Shown piece by piece: positions 46,710 to 58,027 of a stretch of 64,000 nucleotides of DNA. The notes beneath the pieces were generated by a model. The model saw only the letters and a program-made list of their open reading frames with translations. It did not search any database and was not told the DNA's origin. The stretch covers positions 22,196,001-22,260,000 of the forward strand of contig NC_091967.1 of assembly GCF_036711975.1 (NCBI RefSeq). The letters run 5' to 3'. This DNA is from Onthophagus taurus (taxonomy: Eukaryota; Arthropoda; Insecta; Coleoptera; Scarabaeidae). Numbering within the stretch: position 1 is the first letter of the stretch; each line of letters begins with the position of its first letter. Both the position numbers and the translations under genes were made by a program.

Positions 46710-47230
46710 AATCACAAAAGAGGAGTAATGACGAGAGCACCACCCTACACGATAACTACTAGCACTCTAGCCACCACGTTATGGGTGAAAACAGGTGTTG
46801 GTCAACCTGATTAAACATAATTATAAAACGCACACTTTTGTTGAGTGTCGGATTATATACTTGATTATAAGAGTTGTCAAACGCCGGATTAATGGACGTG
46901 TCGGATTAGTGAATGCCGTATTAATGAGCTTGTAGTACAGTTCTATTAAAGCCTCTTTAGAATTACGTTCCCGATTATTAAGATTTATGTTTTGATAACA
47001 ATACTTATGTACAAAGCCTCGTATTAATACACAGCGATAAAAACAATAGGTTATAACAAACGTGGTTTTTATTAGATATTCTGATACGCTGCACTTTTCA
47101 TCTATTAAAAATTGAAATGATATAGAATTGTTCAAATACTGAAATACCATTCAATCATTTGATTAACGCGATATAATTAATCTGATGTAGTTTTCGACGT
47201 ATTATCGAATTTATAAGTTATACAAGAATG
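46710..47230. other. Intergenic, possible pogo/Tigger-like end
   Basis: Phrases such as CGCCGGATTAATGGACGTG and GTCGGATTAGTGAATGCCG near 46882 resemble the terminal regions of Tigger-type elements, but no pair of ends or coding sequence was found. Confidence 0.3.
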
Positions 47231-47234
47231 AATA

Positions 47235-49011
47235 CAGGGTGTCACAAAAGTCTGGGAGCATAACTTTCCAAACTCATTCGTTTTTCTTGTGGATGTGAAA
47301 TTTTGCTTGCATTGTTACTAAAGACTCCTCCTAAAATCAAAAGGATTGTTTTGTGCGTTTTCGGTTAATGGTGACCGATATAGACCATGTCATGATTTTG
47401 AGGCTGAGCTAGGTGACTCAGAAAGAGAGCGGAAAATCACCGGAGATTCCCGTGGAGGCATACAATGTAGAATCTGTTGTTATCGGGGGACCAGTGTCAA
47501 AGATTGCCGTGACTTCCATGGTAAAGCGCGTACGGGAGAATTCCAAGTGAAGTCTCAAAAATGTAAAATATCAGCCGTGAATCTGTGCATAGGATGTAAA
47601 AACTTCAGATATCGGTACTCCACTACAGTAGTTTGAATTACTAGGAATCTGATAACACACGGCAAAACCTGAAAAAATCTATAATATTAATGAGAACTAG
47701 TAAGGAGATATGCAAAAAGAGTATAATATAAGATATAAGGTAGCCGAAGATATGGTGCTAATATTTAATAAAGTGTTCTCATCGGGATGCAAACATCGCA
47801 AGTGCTGCTGATAAATATCACATTATATTGCTTTCCAAAGAATATAACCCATGATTTGCAACTCATGGACGTTGCATGGACGATGTTGTTCTATGATTGG
47901 TACAAATCCAGCAACCTGCGGACGAGAGATTTTAGAGAAGTTTTCAATGTTCCACCTGCAATGCATATTACACAGGCGAAACAGTAAGAGCCTTAGAAAA
48001 AAGAGTCAAAGAACATCTCACTAAAGACAATAAGGACGATACCTAAAAGAAAATAATCACGAGTTTAAAGAAGACGATTGCATAAAACTGTTACACTCTC
48101 ATAGAAAAGGGTTTCAATTGGAACTTTTAGACAGTACGAAATTGACAAACATAACTTTAAATATCCAAATCTTAATTGCTTGAACGATCAGTTGCATAAA
48201 GAACTAAAGCCGCTATACAAAACCCTAACTAAAATATAAATTATCCCTCTCGAACGAGGAGCCTAAATATTGGGTTAATTCAGGTTCGCAACAGAAAGGG
48301 GGGCAACACCTTAACCCATGTTTAACGAAATTTCTAAAAACACGTTTTTCTCGAATAAAGAACCCTAAGAACAGAACGGAGGGAAAAATTAATCAAGTTG
48401 TTTGTCATTTTGTCATTTTTTTGGTGACCATTTGTTAAAAAATAGAAAAATCGAAGTATTTATTTATTGTATACCTATTTCATGTAATGTTTTTATTCGA
48501 AATCTCAAAGAAATTGAGGTAAGTTATTTTTAGATTAGGTTAACCCATGTTCTTTTAATATCACACTTTCATTTTGTATTTTATTTTGTTAATAATTGTA
48601 TATGGGTTGATTGTAGACGCTCCTGAAATTTTGGCTGCGACCAAAACCGGTAGAGCATAAATAAAATTAAAACATTAGAAGTACAAAAAGAGAAAGTTAT
48701 TTGTTTTAATTATAAAGCTGATGAATATGGGCAAAAAAACCTTAAAAAAAATACAAGTTGTTTCGACGTCGATATGTGTGTGCAAATAGTACGATTTATT
48801 ATAACAACAACAATTAAACAGTTGAATCGGTTATAAATAACATCCAGCAGTGCTGACCATATGGAACCCTGGTGTTCAAGTAATCTATTCGAGGCGGATG
48901 AAGCACAGGATGGCCGAAATGTGGGATTCCCCGTGTTAAGCGCTGGCGAGTGAGCAACATCGGGTAATTGCCTTGAGACTTCGAAAAGTCCTGTGATTTT
49001 GTGACACCCTG
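47235..49011. mobile_element. TA-flanked segment with mariner-like ends, composite inside
   Basis: CAGGGTGTCACAAAA at 47235 is matched inverted by TTTTGTGACACCCTG at 48997-49011, with TA immediately outside both ends. Only these 15 bases pair. No transposase is readable inside; instead there is a Penelope-like relic on the plus strand. Either a mariner-type element captured or was invaded by other sequence, or two unrelated ends happen to flank it. Confidence 0.5.
47930..48245 (+). pseudogene. Penelope-like element relic, GIY-YIG endonuclease end
   Basis: Broken frames give CSTCNAYYTGETVRALEKRV, matching the GIY-YIG nuclease start (normally YIGeT with R and E nearby), then HEFKEDDCIKLLHSHRKGFQ and, after a frame change, YEIDKHNFKYPNLNCLNDQL close to the end. 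This order is typical of the C-terminal nuclease of Penelope-like retroelements. The reverse-transcriptase part is not present. About 380 bases downstream is a small hairpin followed by TAAATAAAAT (48625-48670), possibly its 3' end. Confidence 0.6.
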
Positions 49012-49019
49012 TACATCCC

Positions 49020-49655
49020 AAAATAAAACAATAAGTAAATGCTAGTTCAATAGTGATAATTGATTGATTATGCCTTTTGTTTCAATTTGAATTAATGTGG
49101 CGGCACCACAGCCAACCTTAACTTTAAATTGTAACCATGTAATTATTAATAACTATATAAATATTATTATATGTATATTGATATACACATTTGTTTTGGA
49201 ACATTACAAAAGTTCTCCAATTCATAATCGTTATACTCTAAATCCTCCCATAAGGTGATTAACACGAATGGTATTAAATAAATACTCGCGCAAATATTTA
49301 CACTCACCAATTGCAAATACAAGAACTTTAAAACGAAAGAAGAAGTGCACCAATAACAAATCAAAATCCAGGGTATCTCTTGCATTTATAACTACAGATA
49401 TAAGTGCATTTTAGTGTTATATACCACCCCAAAAAATATAAATTTTAAAAGGAATTACTACATTAATTTATATCTTAATTGAAATAATTACATGTTACTG
49501 CAATAATTTATCTTTGCATAATATTATTAACTATATTTATTAATTATGTTGATGATGATTATTATTATTATTACTATTAGTTACTGGCAATACGGCACGA
49601 AAAACAGACGTTGTTAAAAGATGACCTGAAATGAAGTTTTGTGATTATTAAAAAA
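49020..49655. other. 3' flank of the ankyrin gene
   Basis: This probably contains the 3' untranslated region of the minus-strand gene to the right. A 72-codon hydrophobic open frame at 49385-49167 (minus) is not linked to it by a visible splice site and is not called. Confidence 0.4.
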
Positions 49656-49656
49656 A

Positions 49657-50568
49657 TTACATTACAAATTTTTTTAATAAAAAACCTTGTTCTCTAGCTA
49701 AAAGGTAAGGACTTGGCAAAACATTTGGATCGGCTCCTTTGTTTAAAAGCCACCTAACCAGACGATGATGTCCAAAAAACGACGCTAAATGTAAAGCGGT
49801 CCACCCTTTCGCATTTGGCTGATTAATATTCACCCCAGCATAAAACAAAGCATGTAAACAAGTGGCATCCATAACGTCTTGGTATTTTACATGATAATAA
49901 GCGGTTAAATATATGCCATTTTCACCGTTTAACGATTTTAAATTAACATTAGCTCCTAAATAAAATATTTTCATTACATTATTTTTAATTTAAATTAATT
50001 ATTAAAAAATCTTACCTTCCCTTATCATATATTTTACTAATTGAGTGTGAGCGTTTAAACAAGCTCTCTAAAAGATTTATTAATTATTTTTTTGGAAAAT
50101 ATAATACAATATTTGAAATTATATTTACCAAAAACGGTGTATATCGACTATTTCCACAAAACATATTAATTAACTGTGGATATTTCTTGATAATATTAAC
50201 ACATTTAATGGTATCCTTTTTCTAAAATTGAAAGACAATCACTTTTAGGTTATAACAAAAACATATTTAAATCAATTACTTACATCTATAGCAGCAAATA
50301 ACTCATTGCATATATCTTGAGTAGTCACTAAAACTGTTTTTTTGAGAATTAAAAATATAAGATATGCCAAAGAACCGATTATAAAAATCACATAACAAAT
50401 TGATAAAGGTTTGTTACTTTCATCTTCTAAAGTTAAGAACGGGATAAAATTGAAGAAAAACGGAGATGGTTTAGCTAAAAAACATATAAAGTATAAATAT
50501 AAACTTTTTTCTTGTGTTAAATAGCGGTTACAGTTCGTATTTGCCATTTCTAATTCGTTTGCACACAT
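49657..50568 (-). CDS. Ankyrin-repeat membrane protein, four exons
   Basis: Exons on the minus strand are 50568-50284, 50221-50129, 50067-50016 and 49955-49657. All junctions are GT-AG and keep frame, giving 243 codons with the stop. The N-terminal part is hydrophobic, with two likely membrane segments (about residues 22-45 and 57-74, the latter CYVIFIIGSLAYLIFLIL). From about residue 92 the protein is a run of ankyrin repeats: KKYPQLINMF with TPFLRACLNAHTQLVKYMI, GANVNLKSLNGENGIYLTAY, GVNINQPNAKGWTALHLASF and GHHRLVRWLLNKGADPNV. The short size and membrane segments recall small ANKRD proteins, but I do not recognise the orthologue. Its 5' end faces the HPS4-like gene, so the two may share a promoter region. 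Confidence 0.85.
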
Positions 50569-51034
50569 CTTTTAAAGTTAAAATTTTTAAAAACGTCAAA
50601 ATGACAGATAAGATAACTAAAAAGCGAGTTCTACATTATCGATATATCGACAATTAAATTAATTAAATATAAAAAGCACAAAATTATTTGAAAATAATTG
50701 ATTAAAATTTTATAAATTAAATGAAATTGATAATTTTAGTATTTTTATTAAGTAAATAAAACAGACTTCTTAACATGAATATTAGTAAATCTATTTAGCG
50801 ATAGATGTCGCTCTAATTTATTATTTTTAACACTATTAAAGCCCTTCAACAGTTTTGAGGTTATATTAAATGCCAAATCTGTCAAAAGTGAAAACTAAGA
50901 AAAACATTGATTTGTATCTTTATGAATAAAATTTTTAATTAAATTAAGAACAAAACTATAATAAAAATGGCAAAGTATACAATATGAACTAAGGTAGAAG
51001 AAAATCTAATTTTGCAATATTGTTTTAAAGGGAA
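50569..51034. promoter_or_regulatory. Shared upstream region of two divergent genes
   Basis: This interval of 466 bases separates the start codons of the ankyrin gene (minus) and the HPS4-like gene (plus). It contains TATCGATA at 50637-50644, identical to the DRE motif bound by DREF at many insect housekeeping promoters, followed by an overlapping second copy of ATCGA. AGCGATAGATGTCGCT at 50799 is a small palindromic site. No TATA box stands out on either side. Confidence 0.5.
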
Positions 51035-54000
51035 ATGATGATTGTATTTGTGTACGATACCAAAGCTGTTGAAGATGCCGAAAACGACGGTTTTGATGGT
51101 ATCGTGTATTTCCATCCGAATTGGGTACCTGAACAACAAAGAACGGCACTGTGCGGACAAGTCATCGGAACTGCACATTGCTTAAAGTCAATATTTTCTA
51201 GTCCGAGGATTATATCATTACAAACTGGAAAGTTTTTTATATCAGATTTTTCAAGATATCTTATGGTAATTAAAAATTTTGATTTTAATGAAGAGGTGTC
51301 TTAATTTTATTGTTAAAAGGTTGTGGGAACAGATAGAAATATTAACGATTGGATCTTGGAATATCGTGCAAATTTATTAAGTTCCCTTTTAAAATTTTAT
51401 CATAAAGATTTCGATTTAATGTTTAATATGTGCCAAAATACCGAAGGATTTATGACAAAGTTGTATTGCGTATTGGAAGCCTACATAAATTTATTAATTT
51501 ATGGTCATGGTGGGAATATTTTCCATAATATTATTTCCCTTCAATTGCCAAAGGTAAGCAAAAAAAGATTCATTTAAAAATTTCCTTTTTAATAATCTTT
51601 TTAGAGCGCTAGTTGTGTGTATTTAGAATCCGTTCAAGTATTACGATCATGTCAAAGAATTGAAACCGTTTTAGGTGGAGTACTTTTATATCACAACAAG
51701 TAAAAGAATATGATTTTTATTGTTTAAATATATGGTTTATTGTAAAAACGAGAAATTTTCAGGATTGTAGCTACACAACTAAGTACAGCAAGTGCGAAAT
51801 GGTTGGTACTTACCAACCCATATCATCTCAAATCGACTGCAGAAGTTATAAAAACTAATTTTGATTTACCTATTGGTACTAAGTTATTACAGGTTTATAT
51901 CAAAAACGAAGAATATGAACGGTTAAAGAAGGAAGGTGGGACATTACGAGCAGCAAAACAATATTTTGTTAATGTAAGTATTTATTAGATTAATTTTGGG
52001 CATAAAGAAATTTAACATCAAAATAATTCATGTTTAAATTGATTTAAAATTAATTCCTGAAGTTATTAATTTTCTACTAAACGCGCTTATACAGGGTGTC
52101 CCGCAACGATTGTACAATACTGCATCAGCGTATTCTCTGATCGAAAACAGACAAGAAAAGTCTAATAAACATAGGTCCGAAAATGGACCAATTTCGAGAT
52201 ATTCAAAGTTTTAGTTTCATAAGCTGACCTATTGTAAACATCATTAATTCTAACGATTTAGATGCAGTAATTATATGATTACCATGGTTACGATGGTTAA
52301 GATAAAGTTTAATAAATAATAAGATAATATTAAGTTAATTAATACAGTTCATTAATAATTTAACAAAACAAGTAACAAAGATTGTCGAAGAAAATCGTTC
52401 AACCAGCATAAAAACAACGAATATTTAACAAATTGGAAAAGATTCATGTCATAATAAATGTTCAATATGCGCACCATTTACTTCTAAACACAAACGGATA
52501 CGTTTTCTAAATGAACTTCTAATGCGTTCAAAGATACCAGGAATTTGTTTTACTGTGTCAAATGCGTTACTAATTTTATTCTTCAAATCCTGCATATTTT
52601 GAACGTCTTCAGAATAAACAATTTGTCCCCAAAACCAAATATCTAACGGATTTAAATCTGGTGAACGAGGTGGCCACGGGACAGGACCTCCTCGGCCAAT
52701 CCACTTATTGCCAAATCTGTTATTTAAGTATGCTCCAGTAGCGCGTGCATAATGTGCTGGTGCTCCATCGTGCATAAAGTAGCAATCTTCTAGAATTTGT
52801 TGAGGTAATTCATCAAATGCCTCTGTAAGGTCATTTTGTAAAAAATGTATGTAGGCATCGGCTGTCAATCTCTTTGGAAGAAAAAATGGACCTAATAACT
52901 GATCACCTATAACTTCAGCCCATACATTAACACTGAATCGCCACTGATGATGAGTTTCTAGTATTGCATGGGGATTTTCATCGCTCCAAACGTGCGCATT
53001 ATGAATATTAAAAATTCCGCTTTGAGTAAATGTTGCTTCATCCGTAAATACAATGTTTATGGGAAAGTCGACGTTTACTATCTCTTCCTGTATGGCCCAC
53101 CTACAAAAAGTCTCTCTTTTTTCGCCATCATTTTCTGTTAGAGCTTGAACGGTGTTGTAATGATAAGGATAAAGCAACTGCTCCCTTAAAATGCGGTGAA
53201 CGGTTGTTTTGTTAATGTTTTCTTGTGCAGAAATTCTTCTAATGCTGGTTGACGCATTTTCATCGACTTTTCTCAAAACTGCTTCTTCTAATTCCACCGG
53301 CCTTGTGTAATGTCTCTTCGTGGAATGGCTGTGGGTTACGCTTCCCGTTTCTTTTAATCTGAGAAATAGTCTGCTAAAGGTGTGACTATTAGGCAATCGT
53401 CTGTTCGGGAACCTTTGCGCCTAATGACGAGCTGCTAACGACGCATTTCCATCAGCTAGTCCGTAACAATACACCATATCCGCCATCTCTTCCTTGGAGT
53501 AATTAATAGGAGCCATACTTAATAGTTGTATTAAATTAAATAGTAAAATAATAATTTCGTGAAGTATTATTATTTTTTTTTGATTAGACAACTTATCGTA
53601 ATCATAGTAACGACTTAATTATTATAAATACAAATTTAAATTCATGATGTTAACAATATCAACTTATGAAACTAAATCTTTGAATATCTCGAAAATGGTC
53701 CATTTTCGGACCTATGTTTATTAGGCTTTTTTTGTTTATTTTCGATCATAGAATACGCTGATGCAGTTTTGTACAATCGTTGCGGGACACCCTGTATAGT
53801 AATAATAATCTACACAGTTATTACTATTTTTATTATAATTAATGTATTGTACTGAACTAACACTAGCACTATAACCTGCTTCAGAAACGAATTTGTAGTG
53901 TTCAAAATATACAACAATTTGGCGCTGAATAACATCTAAAACTAGAATTAACTTAACACTAAAATTAATACTATACCTAGAACTATAGAAATGACATTGG

Positions 54001-57000
54001 TCAAAATCATATTGGCAATGTCAATTTCAAATTGGCATTAGTCAAAATCAAATTGACAATAATCAAAATTAAAATGGCATTAGTCAATATCAAATTGGCA
54101 ATAAACAATATCATATTGGCATTAATCAACAAATTTAGCACTAATCAAAAGCAAATGGGCATTAAACAAAATCAAAATGACATTAGTCCATATCATATTG
54201 GCACTTATGAATTTTAAATTGACATGGAAATAAAATTATATATCAGCATTAAATAAAATGAAATGGACAAAAACATTTTATTGACTTACAAACACAGTAG
54301 ATAACAATTATATTACTTAAGAAAGTAGGTAACGTTATGTTTTAAATAACACTCTTAAAAATTTATATCTTGCATATTCAATGCAGAAGGGATAAATCGT
54401 TGGATGTGGGCAATAAACATTGCGCAATTGGCAACAGTAATCTTGTCCATATTATTATGAACGGTGTTCTCTAATTTCTGCATTCGATATTCTGTTTGAG
54501 TCAGATGATCCCGGTCAGCACCAGTCAAGATGTTATTTAGCTGTACAGCCATATCTGCTTTTAATGCAGACCACGCTTGTTCAATAGGATTAAACATAGG
54601 GCTGTACGGACTTAGTCGTAAAAGTGTATGGTGTTCAAATTCGTTTTCTGCAAAAACCTCTTCAATAGTAGAGTGGCATGGAGCATTATCAATAACTAAT
54701 GCAACTCCAGTTTGGTAAAGGCCTTGCGCTCTTCTTAGGCATTGCCTCACAAATTCATTTGCTTCCGGCTTCTTGAAAGAGCCCCGACGTAGTTCGGAAT
54801 GAATTAGCCCCATGTTTCCAATGCATCCTATTAGGTGAATATTCGACCCTCTGCAACCTGCAGACACTGTTGTGCAGCGAGTCCCTTTTTTTGAACGACC
54901 CTGAGTCCGCGATATGAACAAATTAAAGTTTGTCTCGTCCATGTATATGTCCAGGTATATTTTGTGCTTGAAGATCCAATAAATTTTCTACATAAATACT
55001 CCTGCTTGTTTTCGTTTGAATACTATTCGCGTTCTCTGGTTCTCTACGAGCAGTCTTCAAAGTAAACATCAATCCATTGAGATGCTGTCGAACGCATTCG
55101 TTGGAGACATTGAGTGCAAAATCTTCACGGATTTTTTCACTCAGTCCTTTAAGAGTAATTTTAGGATTTTCTTCGACTGAACGTTCCATGAATTGACGGT
55201 GCTCATCAGTTATTTTAGCTCTACGTTTACCTCCTCGCTGCTTTTCCGGTTGTTCTTGGTTGTTAATCCATCGATACGCGATTCTTTTTGGCACCTGTAG
55301 TACGTTTGCAAGATTACGCCAGTCACCATTGGCATTATACAAAGCGCAAATCTGTGTCCTCAGATTTGCAGCAGCATTTTTCTTTAAATAAGGCATCTCG
55401 TGTGAATATAATAGTTGAAATCTCGCAATAAATTACCATAAACTTGACAATAACCGATAAGTTAACAATTGTTTGACACCGATTTATACATTTATTTTTC
55501 ATGCCATCTTGATACTGTTTGGTGCCAATATGATATGGACTAATGTCATTTTGATTTTGTTTAATGCCAATTTGCTTTTGATTAGTGCTAAATTTGTTGA
55601 TTAATGCCAATATGATATTGACTAATGCCATTTTGATTCTGATTATTGTCAATTTGATATTGACTAATGCCATTTTAATTTTGATTATTGTCATTTTGAT
55701 TCTGATTAGTGCCAATTTGAGCTTGAAAAGGTATAGAAACATTGGGGTTTAGCCATGCGTCTCTCAAGACGGACACTGCGTCAGTAGGCGTTATCCGGTA
55801 GGTCCCCGTCGCCCACAACAGGAAGGGCACAGTATTCATCCCTTTAATTATTATCTAGCCACTGAACTTACACCCCACGCTTCCGCTCCATAATCCATAC
55901 ATTATAGTCGGCATCACCTCCCTCAACAAGAAGTAACACCACTCTTCATCCTTCTACTCACACCTCACTCACTACCTGCGATCACAGCAATCCTTCTCAT
56001 TATTCCTGCTATCTTCCATCTCGCGTACCTTACATGCTCCATGAAAAGTAACGCCGAATCTAACACTATTCCCAAATACTTCAATGCACGCATCGTTTTG
56101 ATATTACCGGCGCCGGTCCTAAACACCGCTGCCCTCACTTTCTTAGCTCCAAAAAACACCCCTTTCGCATACCGCACTATTCACACATTCCTCGGCCCAC
56201 TCCTTACTAGAGCTCGGATTTTTATGCAGTCAAATTATAGGAAATATGCGCATAAATATGCAAGCTTTTTATTCAAAATATGCAAAAAATATGCAAAAAT
56301 ATGTGGAAATATGCAAATATATACATTTCTTATAGTTGTTATCAATGTATTTCTATCACATTTTTGTATATGTTTTGCACTTTTTACATGTTGTTCTATT
56401 TATTTTCTTCCTCTCACACGTTATCTTAAAAAAGAATAATTAAAATGTTAGCCATAGATACTCTAACAGATGAAAATTTAATTCTGCGACTATAAAACAG
56501 ATTCGTATTTTTCATTGTCGATTGTCTAGATACATATGTAAAAGCATATTCCAAGAAGATGGGACATCAAATTGAATACAGTTTTATTTAGTTTTAATTT
56601 AACAGTTTTCCATTTTTTTTTAACTCCTAGTGTAAAAGTCTATGAGAAATACAATTTCGGAACAAACCATTGGCAACTCCTCTGAAAACTCTAATTTTTA
56701 ACTTAAATCTTTGGCTAAAACGCTACGACATAATTAAAAAAAATACTTACAACTTTGGCACAAGTTTTACAAAATAATTCCTCATTATTTAAATTTAGTT
56801 CGGGATAACTTTTTATTCACTGGGACACAAGACACGATATCACTTTAGGCATTGTTGTTATAGATTGGTAGATTAATGTTCACTCACACTGAACACAGCC
56901 ACAGTAACTATGGTTGGGGATTTCCTTAAACTTAAACTCAACAGCGCTAGGGATTCCCCGCATGTTTCTGTAAATCGTTGCAAACAAAAAGGTATGTTCG

Positions 57001-57982
57001 CATATTTAAAAATCACGCACTCATTATATTTATTTTATTAAGCAACAAGAAACAAATCTAGTAAAATGACAAAATATGCGAAAATATGCAGTAAAAGGCC
57101 AATTTATGCAACAATCAAAAAAATTGTAAAAATATGCAAAATATGCAATTTTTTATTGTACCGTCTGCCTTATTTTTATGAAATTCGCCCAGAAACCAAT
57201 TTTGAAAAAAATATTCCAGAAAATAAAGAAGATGCATTTTGCATAAAATCCGAGCCCTACTCCTTACGTATCTTCCATGCTTTCTTTCATTTTTGTCGAT
57301 ATTCTTAACACATTGCAAAAAATGTGAAACAGAAAGATTAAAAAAATGAAAAACCATTTAGACGCTTTGAACACAATAATATCAGTAACTCAAGACCTCC
57401 GACTAAACGATACGTACAATAATTTGAAAAATAAGTATAGCATAGAAGTAGATGTGGCTAAAAAGGAAGCAAATAGTAGATTTATTCAAAATTTTCAATT
57501 AAGGTCGCAGCCGCTTGGAAGCTTGTAAAAAAAGAATGCGGTAAAGGTGAAAATAAATCGCAAAAGCCCTTTAACTTGCAAGGGAAGTGTGGGGACTGTC
57601 CCTAATCGCTTTTGTTGCAATTTGGTACAGCGATAGTATGGCCAAAAATAAGGTTTACGTATTTTTTTATACGTGCTAATAAAGCCCTTGGAGCGAGTTA
57701 CAAGTATTATCTGTTTTCAACGCTTATGGATAACTTTACTTTTTGCAATTTGATTCAGCCCTTCTCGAGTTATTCCAAATTTTCTAGAAAAATCTGCTCC
57801 AGCAGACATTTGTTCAAAAAATCAGAGAACACTCCATCATTTTTGAGATATCAATTTAGGATTCAGAACATGCTTAAGCAAAATGATGGAGTATGTTTTG
57901 GTGCCGAGAACGGCTGTCTAGATCGTTTGGTCACTTCACTATGGCACGTTAACTTTTCGAAATTTTGAAGTATCATAACTTC

Positions 57983-58027
<45 letters not shown>

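Larger units (their letters stand above)
53991..55725 (-). mobile_element. IS630-type transposon with arms built of 21-bp repeats
   Basis: The left arm (53991-54226) consists of about 11 tandem 20-21-base units with the approximate consensus ATTAGTCAAAATCAAATTGGC. The right arm (55501-55725) consists of about 10 units in inverted orientation. Between them, on the minus strand, lies a frameshifted transposase. The element splits a CTAG-rich repeat B: GAACTATAGAAA lies on the left and GGTATAGAAACATT on the right, whereas the related copy at 61.2 kb is uninterrupted at this point. Arms made of short tandem repeats are unusual for IS630/Tc1/mariner elements, which usually have simple inverted ends. 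Confidence 0.75.

Noticed and set aside
46840..47020. Tigger-like terminal sequence (CGGATTAATGGACGTGTCGG and neighbours)
   Set aside because: Only a few repeated words; no inverted partner or coding sequence.
49167..49385. Hydrophobic 72-codon open frame on the minus strand
   Set aside because: No splice connection to the ankyrin gene and no recognisable family; likely chance in the 3' flank.
54032..54217. Open frame of repeated Ile/Lys-rich units
   Set aside because: By-product of the 21-bp array in a transposon arm.
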